A stretch of DNA of 54,477 bases from Planctomycetota bacterium (lineage in GTDB: Bacteria > Planctomycetota > Phycisphaerae > UBA1845): contig JACQXM010000021.1 of the NCBI GenBank assembly GCA_016208685.1, forward strand, positions 1-54,477. Reading direction: 5' to 3'. Every line of letters begins with the position of its first letter. The first letter of the stretch is position 1. A program made the translations under genes and the position numbers. Below the pieces are notes generated by a model. The model saw only the letters and a program-made list of their open reading frames with translations. It was not told the origin of the DNA and made no database searches. Below are positions 1 through 9,077 of the stretch, one piece after another.

Positions 1-138
1 GAATGCAATGGGGTAGGTCTTCACTACACGCACCTGCGACGCACGGACTACGCCTGGCGCTACCGCCAAGGCGGTTCCGCCCCCCAAATCCAGCCAAAAA
101 TCGCTACGATTCTTCGCGAACTGCGCAACCTGGGCTAA
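1..138 (+). CDS. C-terminal end of an unidentified protein (partial)
   Basis: The first frame is open from base 1 to a TAA at 136-138 and encodes about 45 residues, including a DYAWRYRQGG stretch and ending ILRELRNLG. The mix of aromatic and charged residues followed by a likely amphipathic helix looks like a genuine protein terminus rather than a shadow frame. Its stop overlaps the stop of the convergent minus-strand gene (135-137) by a few bases, a common compact arrangement. The start lies outside the window and I do not recognise the family. It could still be a chance open frame. Confidence 0.4.
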   Translation, partial: ECNGVGLHYTHLRRTDYAWRYRQGGSAPQIQPKIATILRELRNLG

Positions 139-3100
139 GGCGCCGCGGGGCAGCCCTCCTCGATCTTGGCGTAGAGCAACGCAACGTCGCGCAGGTCCAG
201 CGACTGGTCCGCGTTCATGTTGGTGTGGACACATCCACCGCCCGCCGGCATCGGCGTCCCCGGACCGGCCGATTTGAGACACTCAACCTGAACGGCCGCG
301 TCGTCGCAGGTCACCTCACCATCGCCATCGGCATCGCCCGGTTCACGACACTGGTCGTCCTCGTCGTCGTTGTTGCCGTCGCCTTCGCATTGCGTGCCGA
401 AGCCTCGCGGGATTCCGCTCTGATTGTGACAGATCGTCGGGATCAGGTCCTGGCAGGTCCCATCGCCGAAGCAGCACGCCTGCGGCTCCGGAATCGGACA
501 GGTATCGCCGCCGGAACAGAACGAACCCGTCCCCGCATGGGCCCCCCCGATGACCCGGACACAGCAGAACGGATCCTCATGGATGCACGAAACCTGCCCG
601 GCGATGCAGCAAGCTTCCGGCGGGTCGCACAATCCGGGACCGGTGGGGACTCCGAATGCGAGATTACAGCACACCGGGGCCAGGTTCTGGCATCCGCCCA
701 GCAACCCGCAACAGGCTTCGGGGGGGCCGCAGTTCCCGCCCGGCACGGTGAAACCACCAAAATCAGAACAACAGAACGGCTCCAACATGGCGCAGCTACC
801 GTCCGGCAGGCAACAGGCATCGGTTGCACCGCAGGTCTCGCCGTCGTGGCTGGCACCCATGAACGCCTGACAGCAGGCGGGTTCGTCCATAAGGCACCCG
901 ATGAAAGGATCACAACACGCCTGCGGCGCGGAACAGGTCCCGGGGCCGGCCGCAATACGCGGTGCCGCGCAACAAACCGGGTCCACATCCGTGCACCCCG
1001 TGGCGCCGGAACAACATCGTTCCGGAGCGCTGCATTGGCCACCCGGCCGCGGTGTTCCGCCCATCGCGGTACAGCAGGCCGGGTCGAGTGTCGCACAAGT
1101 GCCATCGGGTAGGCAGCACGCGGTTGCCGCGCTGCAGGATTCACCCGGTACCCCGACGCCGCCCGCGGCCACACAGCACGCGGCGTTCTGATTGTCGCAC
1201 GAGCCGTCCAGGAGGCAGCAGGCCTCGAACGGCCGATTGCAGCAGGTGAGGTTCGCGCCCGGCAGGCAGCCGCCGGCGGTTTCACAGGACTCCGTCTCGG
1301 CGCTGCACGGCGTGGGAAACGAGGGCTTGCCTTCCGCCTCGCAGCAGGTTCGTGGTCGCTCGACGCACTGGAGGCTGCCGTCGCAGCAGGCTTGCGTAGG
1401 ACCGCACTGTGTTCCATCGCCCATGTACGTGCCGACCGTGCACTGCGATTCGAAACCAAGCTGGCAGCCGCCGCTAAACAGGCAGCAGGCACCGAGCTGG
1501 GGACTGCACGTGCAATCGGCGATGAAGTCCGGGCACATCGGGCGCCCGGCGGGGAGTCCGCATCCCGCCGGAGTCAGTTCCACGCAGCATCCCGAGCCGC
1601 ACGTCGTCCGATACGCCCCCTGGCACGTACCCACGTTGCAATCGCCGACACGCTGCTCGCGGCAGGTTTGTCCCTCGAGCCCGACGCTACAACTCCCGCA
1701 CGAGCCGTCGATGCACTCCACCTTGTAGAGGCAGAATTCACATAGCCCGTCGTCAAAGACGCACTGCCCGGTGTCGGAGTCGCAGTAGTCGCGCGTGCAG
1801 GCCACCCCGTCGTCACACTCACGCGGAGTGTGCAGACAGAATCCGTCGACCCCGCAAAGGTCGTCCGTGCACGGATCGTTGTCGTCGCAAGCGGCCCCTG
1901 AAGCGTCGCGGGCGGAAGAACAGCTCTCACAGAGCTCATCGAGCCCGTCGCCGTCGCGGTCGCCACGACACTCCGAACCATCTCCGCGGTAGACGCCGCC
2001 TTCGTCGTCACACTCCTCCTCGGTATACGGGTCGTCGCACTCGTCGCTACCGCGAACCCCGCGCCGGTCGTAGAAGCAACACGCGCCCTGCGGCTTTAGC
2101 GGCACGCGACTGACCGCCACGCTGACCGTGGGTGTGCCGCCCCGACCCGCGAACGGAATCGGATGTTCGACGGACATCAGCACCATGGCCGTCCCATTGG
2201 CCAACAGCACCGCGCCTTCAGGCGAATAGGAAAACACCCTGGCGTCGTTGTCGAACCGACCGTTGCCGTCGGTATCCATCGGATCGCCGCTGCGGCTAAC
2301 AACTCGGGCGCCGTTGCCGCGCGACCCGCGGGATCCGGCAGGGTGATAGACCAGTACCCCCCGGGGTGCCAGGTCCGTCGCCCCACCCACCAGGTAATTG
2401 CCCGCTGCGTCGCCCGCAACGACGAAGAAGCGCGGCGACGAGCCGGTCGTCGCCCAGAACTCCGCGCTCCCAGGGATAATCGGGTCCCCGCCTCGGGCCA
2501 CGACGGCGCCGTTACGGATGACCCACTCCTGCCCGTCGGCGTTGCGCCCGCGGGCGTACCAATCGCCGTTGGGGGCAAGGTGGGCTCCGAAGGCCGGCTC
2601 ATTGGCGGGCGACGTGGAACCGGGATCGGCGATCACCCCTTCCTGAAGCACGACGCTGTTGTCGACCACCAGGACGTCGTCCATGGTCGTGGCGCCGGTC
2701 AGGTCGCCTCGCAGCAGCATGTGCATGCCGTCGCCCGTCACCTGCATGCCGACTCCCTGCGAGCCGAACTCCTGGTCCCAGGCCTCCCAGAACGCACTGC
2801 CCCCGCCCGCTTGATTTGCCGGGATGGTCAGCCCGGTACGGATCGACTGGGTGACGGTCTGCCCGTCATCCGGGGTTTCGAAGGCGACCGTTTCGATCAC
2901 TGTCGGCCCGACGGAGATCAGCTTCTTCCCCACGAAACGTACCACTCCGTTGTTGTCGATCTGTGGGTCGCGAAGGGGAAGGATGTACTGCCGGTTCTGC
3001 AGGTCGCCGGGGATGATCTTATTCGTCCGCGCCACCACCGCGAGCGTTCCGCCGCCTGTCACGTTGTTTCCACAACCTTTGATGACGACGTCAAGGTTGT

Positions 3101-4781
3101 TGCTTGCTGCATCGGGCGCGAACGCATAACACCCGGCGTCGTTGATCGAGATCTTGCCGTTCATATTCCCCACGGTGTCGCCGGGGACATCGGGAAGCGC
3201 GGTCACGTTCTCGTAGATGACCGTTTGAGCCCCGGCCGGCGTGACCAGGATCAACACTTGATTATTGGCTGCCGAGAGACTCTCCAAGTCGGCAACCACG
3301 CCCCACGTATTCCCGTCAGGGCTGGTGTAGGGCCGGGCAAAAAAAGTGAGGTTCCGGTCGGGGATTCCTGGGGGGTGGCCCCCGGCCGGGTCGAGGTCCG
3401 TCCCGCTGAGCTCGGGGCGGGCGAATGGCGCGGTGCTGTCCACGTGCCCGAGGGTCAGCATCGCGGCGTTGTTCGCCAAGTCGGGATCGCGCTCGTCCGG
3501 CGAGGTCGTCGCCACGGCGGCCCCGCCGACTAGACTTCCGGCCACGATCGGCCGGAGCCGCACCTCCACCTGGTGCATCGAACCCGCGTCGAGCGCCACC
3601 ACCACGCCGGAAACGACTCCGCCCAAGGAGGCTCCGTCGTGCGCCCCCTCGTTACTGCTCACGAACTCTGCCTGCACCGGGAGATTCACCTGCCAGGCAA
3701 CGTTCGTGGCGTCCGACGGCCCGAGGTTGCTGACCCTCAACGTGTAATTCAACGGGACTTCGGTGACGGCCGGGTCCTGGTCCGAGGTCAGCCGTACCAG
3801 CAGGTCGGGAATAAGCGCCGTGGTGGTGGTTTCCATGCGCGTGTTGTTGGCGGAATTCGGGTCCGGATCGGCGGAAGTGATGGTCGTCGACATGGACACC
3901 ACGCCCAGTCGCCTGGTATCGGCGGCCACGGCGAAAGTCCGCGCGCTGAATCTGGGCATGTTCCCGACGTTGATGCCGAACGCCCCGCCAGAGGATGCCC
4001 CGTCGTGCATCACGGCGGGGTCGGAAAGCGCGGCGTTGAACACGGTGTCGGGGTCGAGCATGCCACTGATCACGACGCTCGACGCCGCCGAATCGCCGTG
4101 GTTGACGGCCGTCACGGAGTAGACGACGGGATCACCGACCCCGGTGACCGGGTCGGGGTTGTCGCCGACCAACAGCCCCAGGTCCCCCGGATTCGGTTCG
4201 ATCACCGTGGTGATGACCATATCATCGAGGTACCAGCCCGGTCCATTGGTGCTCGAGGTGGCGAAGAACTCGAACACGATCTCGACACTCGGCAGGCCGC
4301 TGTAGGGAATCAGGTCGACGGTGATGAGTTCCCAACCGGCGGAAGCCGTATTCACAAACGGCAGCGCGTATACCTGATCGCCGTTGATCTTCACGACCCC
4401 CGTATCGCCCGGCTGCACGAACACATGCCGGAACTGCCTCCAGGAGAGGGTTCCATTAACTACCGTGGAGAAGTCGAAGGTCTGGCGCAGGAAGCTGGTG
4501 CCGTTGGCGTTGGTGTAACAGGCGTCGATCTGTGTGGCCCAGCATTCCACTCCGTCGATGGCGGCCCCGGGGCCGTTTCCAAAGGTGCATCCGGCGAACG
4601 GGCCAGGCGCCGGCATCCCCCGCTCCCAGTCGCCCGCGGAGTCCCACGTGGCATTGCGGGTCCACCCGCCGTCCGTGCCCTCGAAACTCGAGTGGTAGAA
4701 CTCCGCTGCCGGCAGCGTACCGGCGGCGCCCAGCAGCACCGCGATGCCCCATGTCCGTTCACGCAGATTGCTTCGACGCAT
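135..4781 (-). CDS. Giant secreted protein: jelly-roll, DUF11-like repeats, nine Cys-rich ACC repeats, dockerin-like tail
   Basis: Encodes 1548 residues. The start at 4781 has AGGAG seven bases upstream. A signal peptide covers about residues 1-26 (cleavage near LPAA/EF). Residues about 27-193 resemble a MAM/jelly-roll domain ending WYLDDMVITT. Two DUF11/CARDB-type Ig-like repeats follow (about 195-445), each with the usual ADPDPNSANN-like end. A WxxVADL-type propeller-like region runs to about 850. Residues about 890-1470 are very Cys-rich, with nine tandem repeats of about 33 residues of the form xACCxxDGxCxxxxPxCCxxxGGxxxxGxxC. The tail (about 1480-1548) carries a GDADGDGEVTCDDA loop and an NMNADQSLDLRDVALL loop, i.e. 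a paired dockerin-type calcium-binding motif. It is probably an extracellular surface or adhesion protein; no catalytic domain is visible. The Cys repeats probably form disulfide-linked units. Confidence 0.85.
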   Translation of the reverse strand: MRRSNLRERTWGIAVLLGAAGTLPAAEFYHSSFEGTDGGWTRNATWDSAGDWERGMPAPGPFAGCTFGNGPGAAIDGVECWATQIDACYTNANGTSFLRQTFDFSTVVNGTLSWRQFRHVFVQPGDTGVVKINGDQVYALPFVNTASAGWELITVDLIPYSGLPSVEIVFEFFATSSTNGPGWYLDDMVITTVIEPNPGDLGLLVGDNPDPVTGVGDPVVYSVTAVNHGDSAASSVVISGMLDPDTVFNAALSDPAVMHDGASSGGAFGINVGNMPRFSARTFAVAADTRRLGVVSMSTTITSADPDPNSANNTRMETTTTALIPDLLVRLTSDQDPAVTEVPLNYTLRVSNLGPSDATNVAWQVNLPVQAEFVSSNEGAHDGASLGGVVSGVVVALDAGSMHQVEVRLRPIVAGSLVGGAAVATTSPDERDPDLANNAAMLTLGHVDSTAPFARPELSGTDLDPAGGHPPGIPDRNLTFFARPYTSPDGNTWGVVADLESLSAANNQVLILVTPAGAQTVIYENVTALPDVPGDTVGNMNGKISINDAGCYAFAPDAASNNLDVVIKGCGNNVTGGGTLAVVARTNKIIPGDLQNRQYILPLRDPQIDNNGVVRFVGKKLISVGPTVIETVAFETPDDGQTVTQSIRTGLTIPANQAGGGSAFWEAWDQEFGSQGVGMQVTGDGMHMLLRGDLTGATTMDDVLVVDNSVVLQEGVIADPGSTSPANEPAFGAHLAPNGDWYARGRNADGQEWVIRNGAVVARGGDPIIPGSAEFWATTGSSPRFFVVAGDAAGNYLVGGATDLAPRGVLVYHPAGSRGSRGNGARVVSRSGDPMDTDGNGRFDNDARVFSYSPEGAVLLANGTAMVLMSVEHPIPFAGRGGTPTVSVAVSRVPLKPQGACCFYDRRGVRGSDECDDPYTEEECDDEGGVYRGDGSECRGDRDGDGLDELCESCSSARDASGAACDDNDPCTDDLCGVDGFCLHTPRECDDGVACTRDYCDSDTGQCVFDDGLCEFCLYKVECIDGSCGSCSVGLEGQTCREQRVGDCNVGTCQGAYRTTCGSGCCVELTPAGCGLPAGRPMCPDFIADCTCSPQLGACCLFSGGCQLGFESQCTVGTYMGDGTQCGPTQACCDGSLQCVERPRTCCEAEGKPSFPTPCSAETESCETAGGCLPGANLTCCNRPFEACCLLDGSCDNQNAACCVAAGGVGVPGESCSAATACCLPDGTCATLDPACCTAMGGTPRPGGQCSAPERCCSGATGCTDVDPVCCAAPRIAAGPGTCSAPQACCDPFIGCLMDEPACCQAFMGASHDGETCGATDACCLPDGSCAMLEPFCCSDFGGFTVPGGNCGPPEACCGLLGGCQNLAPVCCNLAFGVPTGPGLCDPPEACCIAGQVSCIHEDPFCCVRVIGGAHAGTGSFCSGGDTCPIPEPQACCFGDGTCQDLIPTICHNQSGIPRGFGTQCEGDGNNDDEDDQCREPGDADGDGEVTCDDAAVQVECLKSAGPGTPMPAGGGCVHTNMNADQSLDLRDVALLYAKIEEGCPAAP

Positions 4782-4938
4782 TGGACCACTCCTGCTTCCG
4801 CCGGTTCTGAAGGCCGAGCCGCAAGGGCGATCCCCGCGCGGCCTTGGGTCCGCATGGACCCATAAGTCCCCCGGCGACCGCCCTGGTTGCCGTATTGCGC
4901 GCCCGGGGGCGTTTTTCTCACCAACGCAAGGAATGGTC

Positions 4939-4970
4939 CTCCGACGGGTATAATCCCCTGCGCGTCGGAG
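4939..4970 (+). promoter_or_regulatory. Inverted repeat flanking a TATAAT box upstream of the sigma factor gene
   Basis: CTCCGAC (4939-4945) and GTCGGAG (4964-4970) form a perfect 7-bp inverted repeat. A consensus TATAAT lies between them at 4949-4954. The right arm ends in GGAG (4967-4970), which is placed seven bases from the ATG at 4978 and can serve as the ribosome binding site. The arrangement could be an operator over the -10 box, or, if transcription starts upstream, a hairpin hiding the ribosome binding site. No good -35 box is visible. Confidence 0.45.
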
Positions 4971-4977
4971 TCTTCAG

Positions 4978-5583
4978 ATGGGCGGTACGCAGCGGTTGGA
5001 TTGGGACACCACCAGCACCAACCTGGACGGACTGCGCGACTACGGCAACGCCGATGCCTGGGGGCGGCTGGCCGGGCGGTTTCGCCAGCCCATCGTGGGG
5101 TTTGCGCTCCAGCTCGGCTTGACGGCGGCCGACGCCGAGGACGTGGCCCAGGAGACCCTCACGGCCTTCGCGGACGCCTATCGCAATGGCGGTTATGATC
5201 CCACCCGCGGCGCGTTAAGCCGGTGGCTCTTCGGCATCGCGTACCGCCAGGCGCTCAAGGAGCGCCGCCTGGCGGCCCGGCAGCGCGCCGGCGGGACCGG
5301 CGCGCCATCGGCGCTGTGGGCCCAGGTCCCCGACCAGCACGCCGCGTCCGAATCCTGGGACCAGGAATGGGAGCAGGCGATCCTGGGACAGTGCCTGGAG
5401 CAGGTGGCGCGCGAGGTGGAACCCGCCACCTATCAGGCGTTCGAGATGGCCGTGACCCATCAACGCTCCGCCGCCGACGTTGCCGCGACGCTGGGCATGC
5501 CCGTCAAGGCGGTGTACAACGCCAAGCACCGCGTGTTGAAACGCATCCGCGAACTGCGCGCGCAATGGGAACAGGTGGCCTGA
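4978..5583 (+). CDS. ECF-type RNA polymerase sigma factor
   Basis: Encodes 201 residues. The protein directs RNA polymerase to a specific promoter set. The sigma-2 region lies at about residues 25-95 and includes DAEDVAQETL (52-61), the typical polymerase-binding segment, followed by GYDPTRGALSRWLFGIAY. The sigma-4 region lies at about 148-192 (SAADVAATLGMPVKAVYNAK, a helix-turn-helix). The intervening linker is Gly/Ala rich. GGAG at 4967-4970 supports the ATG at 4978. The next gene, 58 bases downstream, is a kinase with an anti-sigma-type zinc finger. This pairing is known for several planctomycete ECF groups, so the kinase probably controls this sigma factor. The function call is firm; the target promoters are unknown. 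Confidence 0.92.
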   Translation: MGGTQRLDWDTTSTNLDGLRDYGNADAWGRLAGRFRQPIVGFALQLGLTAADAEDVAQETLTAFADAYRNGGYDPTRGALSRWLFGIAYRQALKERRLAARQRAGGTGAPSALWAQVPDQHAASESWDQEWEQAILGQCLEQVAREVEPATYQAFEMAVTHQRSAADVAATLGMPVKAVYNAKHRVLKRIRELRAQWEQVA

Positions 5584-5641
5584 AGCCCGCCGCCACCGCA
5601 AGTGACACAGGCCGGCACTTCTCGGCGCCGGTGGAAGGATC

Positions 5642-8278
5642 ATGTGCCCGGAAATCATTGAGATCGAGCAGTACGCCACCGCCGCGCTGCCTGAGCAGCG
5701 TGGCGCCGAGTTGCGGCACCACCTCGAGGCCTGTGCGGAGTGCCGCGACCGTCTGGCGGAAGTGGAGGAGAACCTGCGCGTCGCCGAGCCGGTCGGCGCC
5801 TGGCTGCGCCGCCGCGCGGGGAGCGCGGCCTCCGCAGGCGTGGCGGGGAATGTGGGAAATTACCGCATCGTGCGTCAGATCGGCTGCGGCGGCATGGGCG
5901 TGGTATACGAAGCGCACCAGGCGCAGCCGGAGCGTCGCGTGGCGCTCAAGGTCCTGCATGGAACCGCCGCCGGTGATGAGCGAATGGAGCGGCTTTTCCG
6001 CCGGGAAATCCGCGCCCTGGGGCGGTTGACACATCCCGGCATCGCCGCGATCCACGACGCCGGCTACACCGCTGAGGGCCGCCCCTATTTTGCCATGGAG
6101 CTGGTCGCCGGCGATCCGTTGCTTGAATACGCTGACCGCCACGGGCTGTCGCTCGAGCTGCGACTCCGGCTCTTCATCCGTGTCGGCGACGCCGTGTCCT
6201 ACGCGCACCAGCGGGGTGTGATTCACCGCGATCTCAAGCCGTCGAATATCCTGGTCACCGCGGAGGGGATTCCGAAAGTGCTCGACTTCGGCCTGGCGCG
6301 CGTCCTGGAGGCGGAAAGCGACGACTCCCCGCCCAGCGTGCTCACGGAGCCGGGACGGGTGTCCGGCACGGTGCCCTACATGAGCCCCGAGCAAGTCCGC
6401 GGCGAATCCGGCGACCTGGATGTTCGCAGCGACCTCTACAGCCTCGGGGTGATTCTCTACCAGCTCTTGACGGGCGCCCTTCCCTACCCGGTGGACCCGC
6501 ACCGGCTCACCCAGGCGGCGCGCGTTATCTGCGAACAGCCGCCCGCCTCCCCCGCCGCACTGGTGCCGGCGCTGCGCGGCGACATCGAGACTATCGTGCT
6601 CAAAACCCTGGAGAAGGAGCCGGCGGCGCGATACGCCGCGGTGTCGGCGCTGACGGAGGACATCCGGCGCGTTCTCGACCACGAACCCATTCTCGCCCGG
6701 CCGCCCAGTTTGCGCTATCAGCTTCGCAAGCTGGTTCGCCGCCATCGGCTGCCCTTCGCCTTTGCCGCGGTCGTGTTACTCCTGGTCCTGGCCTTCGGCG
6801 TCGTGGCGGGGACGCTTGCGGTGCGGCTGGGAAGAGAGCGAAGCGCGGCGCTCGCTGCCCGCGACCGCGAAACCGACGCACGCCGCGCCGCCGATGAACA
6901 GCGCGACGCCGCGGCGTCGGTGACGGAGTTCCTCCAGGACCTCCTTGCGGCCGCGGACCCGTCGGTCTATCCGTCACGCCCCGACGTGACGCTTCGCGAA
7001 GTGCTGGACGGCGCGGCGCGGAGGATCTCCGAAGGGGCGCTGGCAAACCGACCGTCGGTGGTGGTTACCCTGGAAACCACGGTGGGCAACGCCTATCGCG
7101 CCATGGGCCAGTACGAGGCTGCCCAGACGCATCTCGATCGCGCGCTGGCCCTGGGCCGCGAGCAGTTTGGAGCCTCCGGCCACGCATCGCTGGTGCAGGC
7201 AATGAACAAATCGGCGCGGCTGCTGGAGGAACGCGGTCGCTACCCGGAGGCCGAGTCCGCGTTCCGCGAGGCGCTCGACATGCAGCGGCGCCTGGTCAAC
7301 GGCGATCATGCCGACGTTGCCAAGCTGCTGAACAACCTCGGGTTGCTGGTGCATCGCCAGGGTCGCTCCGCCGAGGGCGAGCGGCTGCTGCGCGAGGCGC
7401 TGGCGATGCGCCGGCGATTGACCCCCTCCGATCACGCTTCGGTGGCGACCAACCTCAACAACCTCGCCCTCGTGTTGCACGCCGCTGGGGATCTCGCCGG
7501 CGCCGAGGAGATGTTCCGCGAGTCGCTCGAGATGGACCGCCGGCTCCGGCACGGGGACCACCCCAACCTTGCCTCCACGATGTCCAACCTGGCAACGGTC
7601 CTGACCGATCGTGGCCGGACCCGGGAGGCCGAACCGCTGCTCCGCGAAGCAGTGGACATGAAGCGCCGCCTGCTGGGAGAGGAACATGCGGACGTGGCCA
7701 TCGCGATCAACAACCTCGCCGCCAACCTCAAGCAGCAGCAACGTCTGGAGGAGTGCGAGTCCCTCTACCGGCAGGCGCTGAACATGCAGCAGCGCCTGCT
7801 GGGGGAGCGGCATCCCGCGGGGGCCACGACCGCGGCCAATCTCGCCAACGTTCTGAGTGACCGGGGCGATTGGCCGAGTGCCGAGGCGCTGCATCGAACG
7901 GCGCTCGAGATCCGCAGGGAGTCCCTGGGAGAGGAGCACCCGGCCACGCTTGCGTCCTACTATCACGTCGCCGGCACACTGCTGCACCGTGGGCAGGAGG
8001 AAGACGCCGAACGTTTCGCCGCGACCGCGGTCGCCGGCGCCCGGCGATCCCTGCCCGCTGGTCATTGGCAGACGGGCGCTTTCCTGGCCCTGCACGGCAA
8101 AGCGCTCACGGCGTTGAAGCGCTTCGCGGATGCCGAGGCGGCGCTGACCGAATCGCTTGGCATCCTTCAACGGACGCTGGGGGCGGACCACGCGCGGACG
8201 GGCGAGGTTACCCGTGCACTGGCCGAGCTGCGCACCGCCGCGGCGTCGGCGGAGCACCCGCCGCCGACTTCGCCTTGA
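5642..8278 (+). CDS. Membrane Ser/Thr protein kinase with N-terminal anti-sigma-like zinc finger and C-terminal TPR repeats
   Basis: Encodes 878 residues. The N-terminus has C2, then H27-x3-C31-x2-C34, matching the ZAS-type zinc finger of anti-sigma factors. The kinase domain spans about 74-350: glycine loop IGCGGMGVVYE (80-90), ATP lysine K103, HRDLKPSN with catalytic D197, DFG at 215-217, and SPE in place of APE at 248-250. All catalytic residues are present. One membrane segment lies at about 370-392. The rest (about 430-865) is tetratricopeptide repeats of the 42-residue kinesin-light-chain type (LNNLGLLVHRQGR, LNNLALVLHAAGD and others). The kinase would be cytoplasmic and the TPR part on the other side of the membrane. 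GGAAGGA precedes the ATG. Context suggests co-transcription with, and control of, the adjacent sigma factor. Confidence 0.93.
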   Translation: MCPEIIEIEQYATAALPEQRGAELRHHLEACAECRDRLAEVEENLRVAEPVGAWLRRRAGSAASAGVAGNVGNYRIVRQIGCGGMGVVYEAHQAQPERRVALKVLHGTAAGDERMERLFRREIRALGRLTHPGIAAIHDAGYTAEGRPYFAMELVAGDPLLEYADRHGLSLELRLRLFIRVGDAVSYAHQRGVIHRDLKPSNILVTAEGIPKVLDFGLARVLEAESDDSPPSVLTEPGRVSGTVPYMSPEQVRGESGDLDVRSDLYSLGVILYQLLTGALPYPVDPHRLTQAARVICEQPPASPAALVPALRGDIETIVLKTLEKEPAARYAAVSALTEDIRRVLDHEPILARPPSLRYQLRKLVRRHRLPFAFAAVVLLLVLAFGVVAGTLAVRLGRERSAALAARDRETDARRAADEQRDAAASVTEFLQDLLAAADPSVYPSRPDVTLREVLDGAARRISEGALANRPSVVVTLETTVGNAYRAMGQYEAAQTHLDRALALGREQFGASGHASLVQAMNKSARLLEERGRYPEAESAFREALDMQRRLVNGDHADVAKLLNNLGLLVHRQGRSAEGERLLREALAMRRRLTPSDHASVATNLNNLALVLHAAGDLAGAEEMFRESLEMDRRLRHGDHPNLASTMSNLATVLTDRGRTREAEPLLREAVDMKRRLLGEEHADVAIAINNLAANLKQQQRLEECESLYRQALNMQQRLLGERHPAGATTAANLANVLSDRGDWPSAEALHRTALEIRRESLGEEHPATLASYYHVAGTLLHRGQEEDAERFAATAVAGARRSLPAGHWQTGAFLALHGKALTALKRFADAEAALTESLGILQRTLGADHARTGEVTRALAELRTAAASAEHPPPTSP

Positions 8279-8285
8279 CGCGCGG

Positions 8286-8319
8286 GGGCACCCACCGGGC
8301 CGGGTGCCCAGCACACCGC
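8286..8319 (+). terminator. Candidate hairpin after the kinase gene
   Basis: GGGCACCC (8286-8293) can pair with GGGTGCCC (8312-8319) across an 18-base loop, just after the kinase stop codon. There is no T-run, so if it ends transcription it is not a classical intrinsic terminator. Confidence 0.3.
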
Positions 8320-8402
8320 GCGCACGCAACGGTGTCCTTGCCGGCTGCAGCCCTGAACACCTGAAGTGCACCGCGCAGGTGGGGGCCGGTACAATCGGCG
8401 GA

Positions 8403-8930
8403 ATGGAAACGCCCGTCATGCCCTCCGGTGAGCCGGTTGTGCCGTGGACCATCCGCACGGAGCTTCGTCCCGGCGACCTGGGCGAGATCGTCCGTCTGCA
8501 CGGGACCTTGTACGCGCGCGAATACGGTTTCGATCCGACCTTCGAGGCCTATGTCGCCGGCCCGATGGCCGAGTTCGTGCGCCAGGGCACGGCCCGCGAC
8601 CGACTGTGGATCGCGGCGCGGGACGAGCAGATCGTGGGGTGCGTGGCGATCGTCGGGGCGGCCCCTGCGCAGGCACAACTGCGCTGGTTTCTCGTCGTGC
8701 CTTCGATGCGCCGCCTCGGCCTGGGAAGGGCCCTGCTCCTGGAGGCTATCACATTTTGCCGCGGCTGCGGCTATGCGTCGGTGTTCCTCTGGACGGTGAG
8801 CGCGCTGACGGACGCAGCGCGTCTCTACCGCCAATTGGGCTTCGAGAAAGTCGAGGAACGCCGCAGTAGGCTGTGGGGCACAACGGTCGTCGAGGAGCGG
8901 TACGTGCTGATCCTGGAACCGGCGGGTTGA
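8403..8930 (+). CDS. GNAT-family N-acetyltransferase
   Basis: Encodes 175 residues from the ATG at 8403; the open frame extends upstream but without family similarity. The fold is that of the GCN5-related acetyltransferases: beta4 RWFLVVPSMRRLGLGRALL holds the acetyl-CoA pyrophosphate loop R-R-L-G-L-G-R (103-109), and the C-terminal part has ARLYRQLGFEKVEE, the usual helix and beta6 region. The N-terminal LRPGDLGEIVRLHGTLYARE resembles the acetyltransferase half of MarR-GNAT fusion proteins, but no MarR domain is present here. The substrate cannot be told from sequence. A second ATG at 8418 is an alternative start. It stands between the kinase and the YggS gene and may be read with either. 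Confidence 0.85.
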   Translation: METPVMPSGEPVVPWTIRTELRPGDLGEIVRLHGTLYAREYGFDPTFEAYVAGPMAEFVRQGTARDRLWIAARDEQIVGCVAIVGAAPAQAQLRWFLVVPSMRRLGLGRALLLEAITFCRGCGYASVFLWTVSALTDAARLYRQLGFEKVEERRSRLWGTTVVEERYVLILEPAG

Positions 8931-9077
8931 TGTGGTGTTTCCGTCGGTGCCGAGGTTCCTTCACGCGGCGATGGGAGGGCGTATACTACGCAACGCGGCC
9001 TCCGCGCGGCCGGGGCCTGTTGGCACGTGCCACACCGCGGGACGAGGCCGCCATCGTCGGCGATGGGACCGACCCGC

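Noticed and set aside
450..1500. CRISPR-like array
   Set aside because: The periodicity is that of protein-coding Cys repeats of about 100 bases; units diverge and there are no constant repeats with unique spacers.
2163..3533. 456-codon plus-strand frame opposite the first giant gene
   Set aside because: No ribosome binding site or domain; composition typical of an antisense frame.
4900..4916. Small GC hairpin followed by TTTTT between the first giant gene and the sigma gene
   Set aside because: The stem is only four pairs and no plus-strand gene ends just before it.
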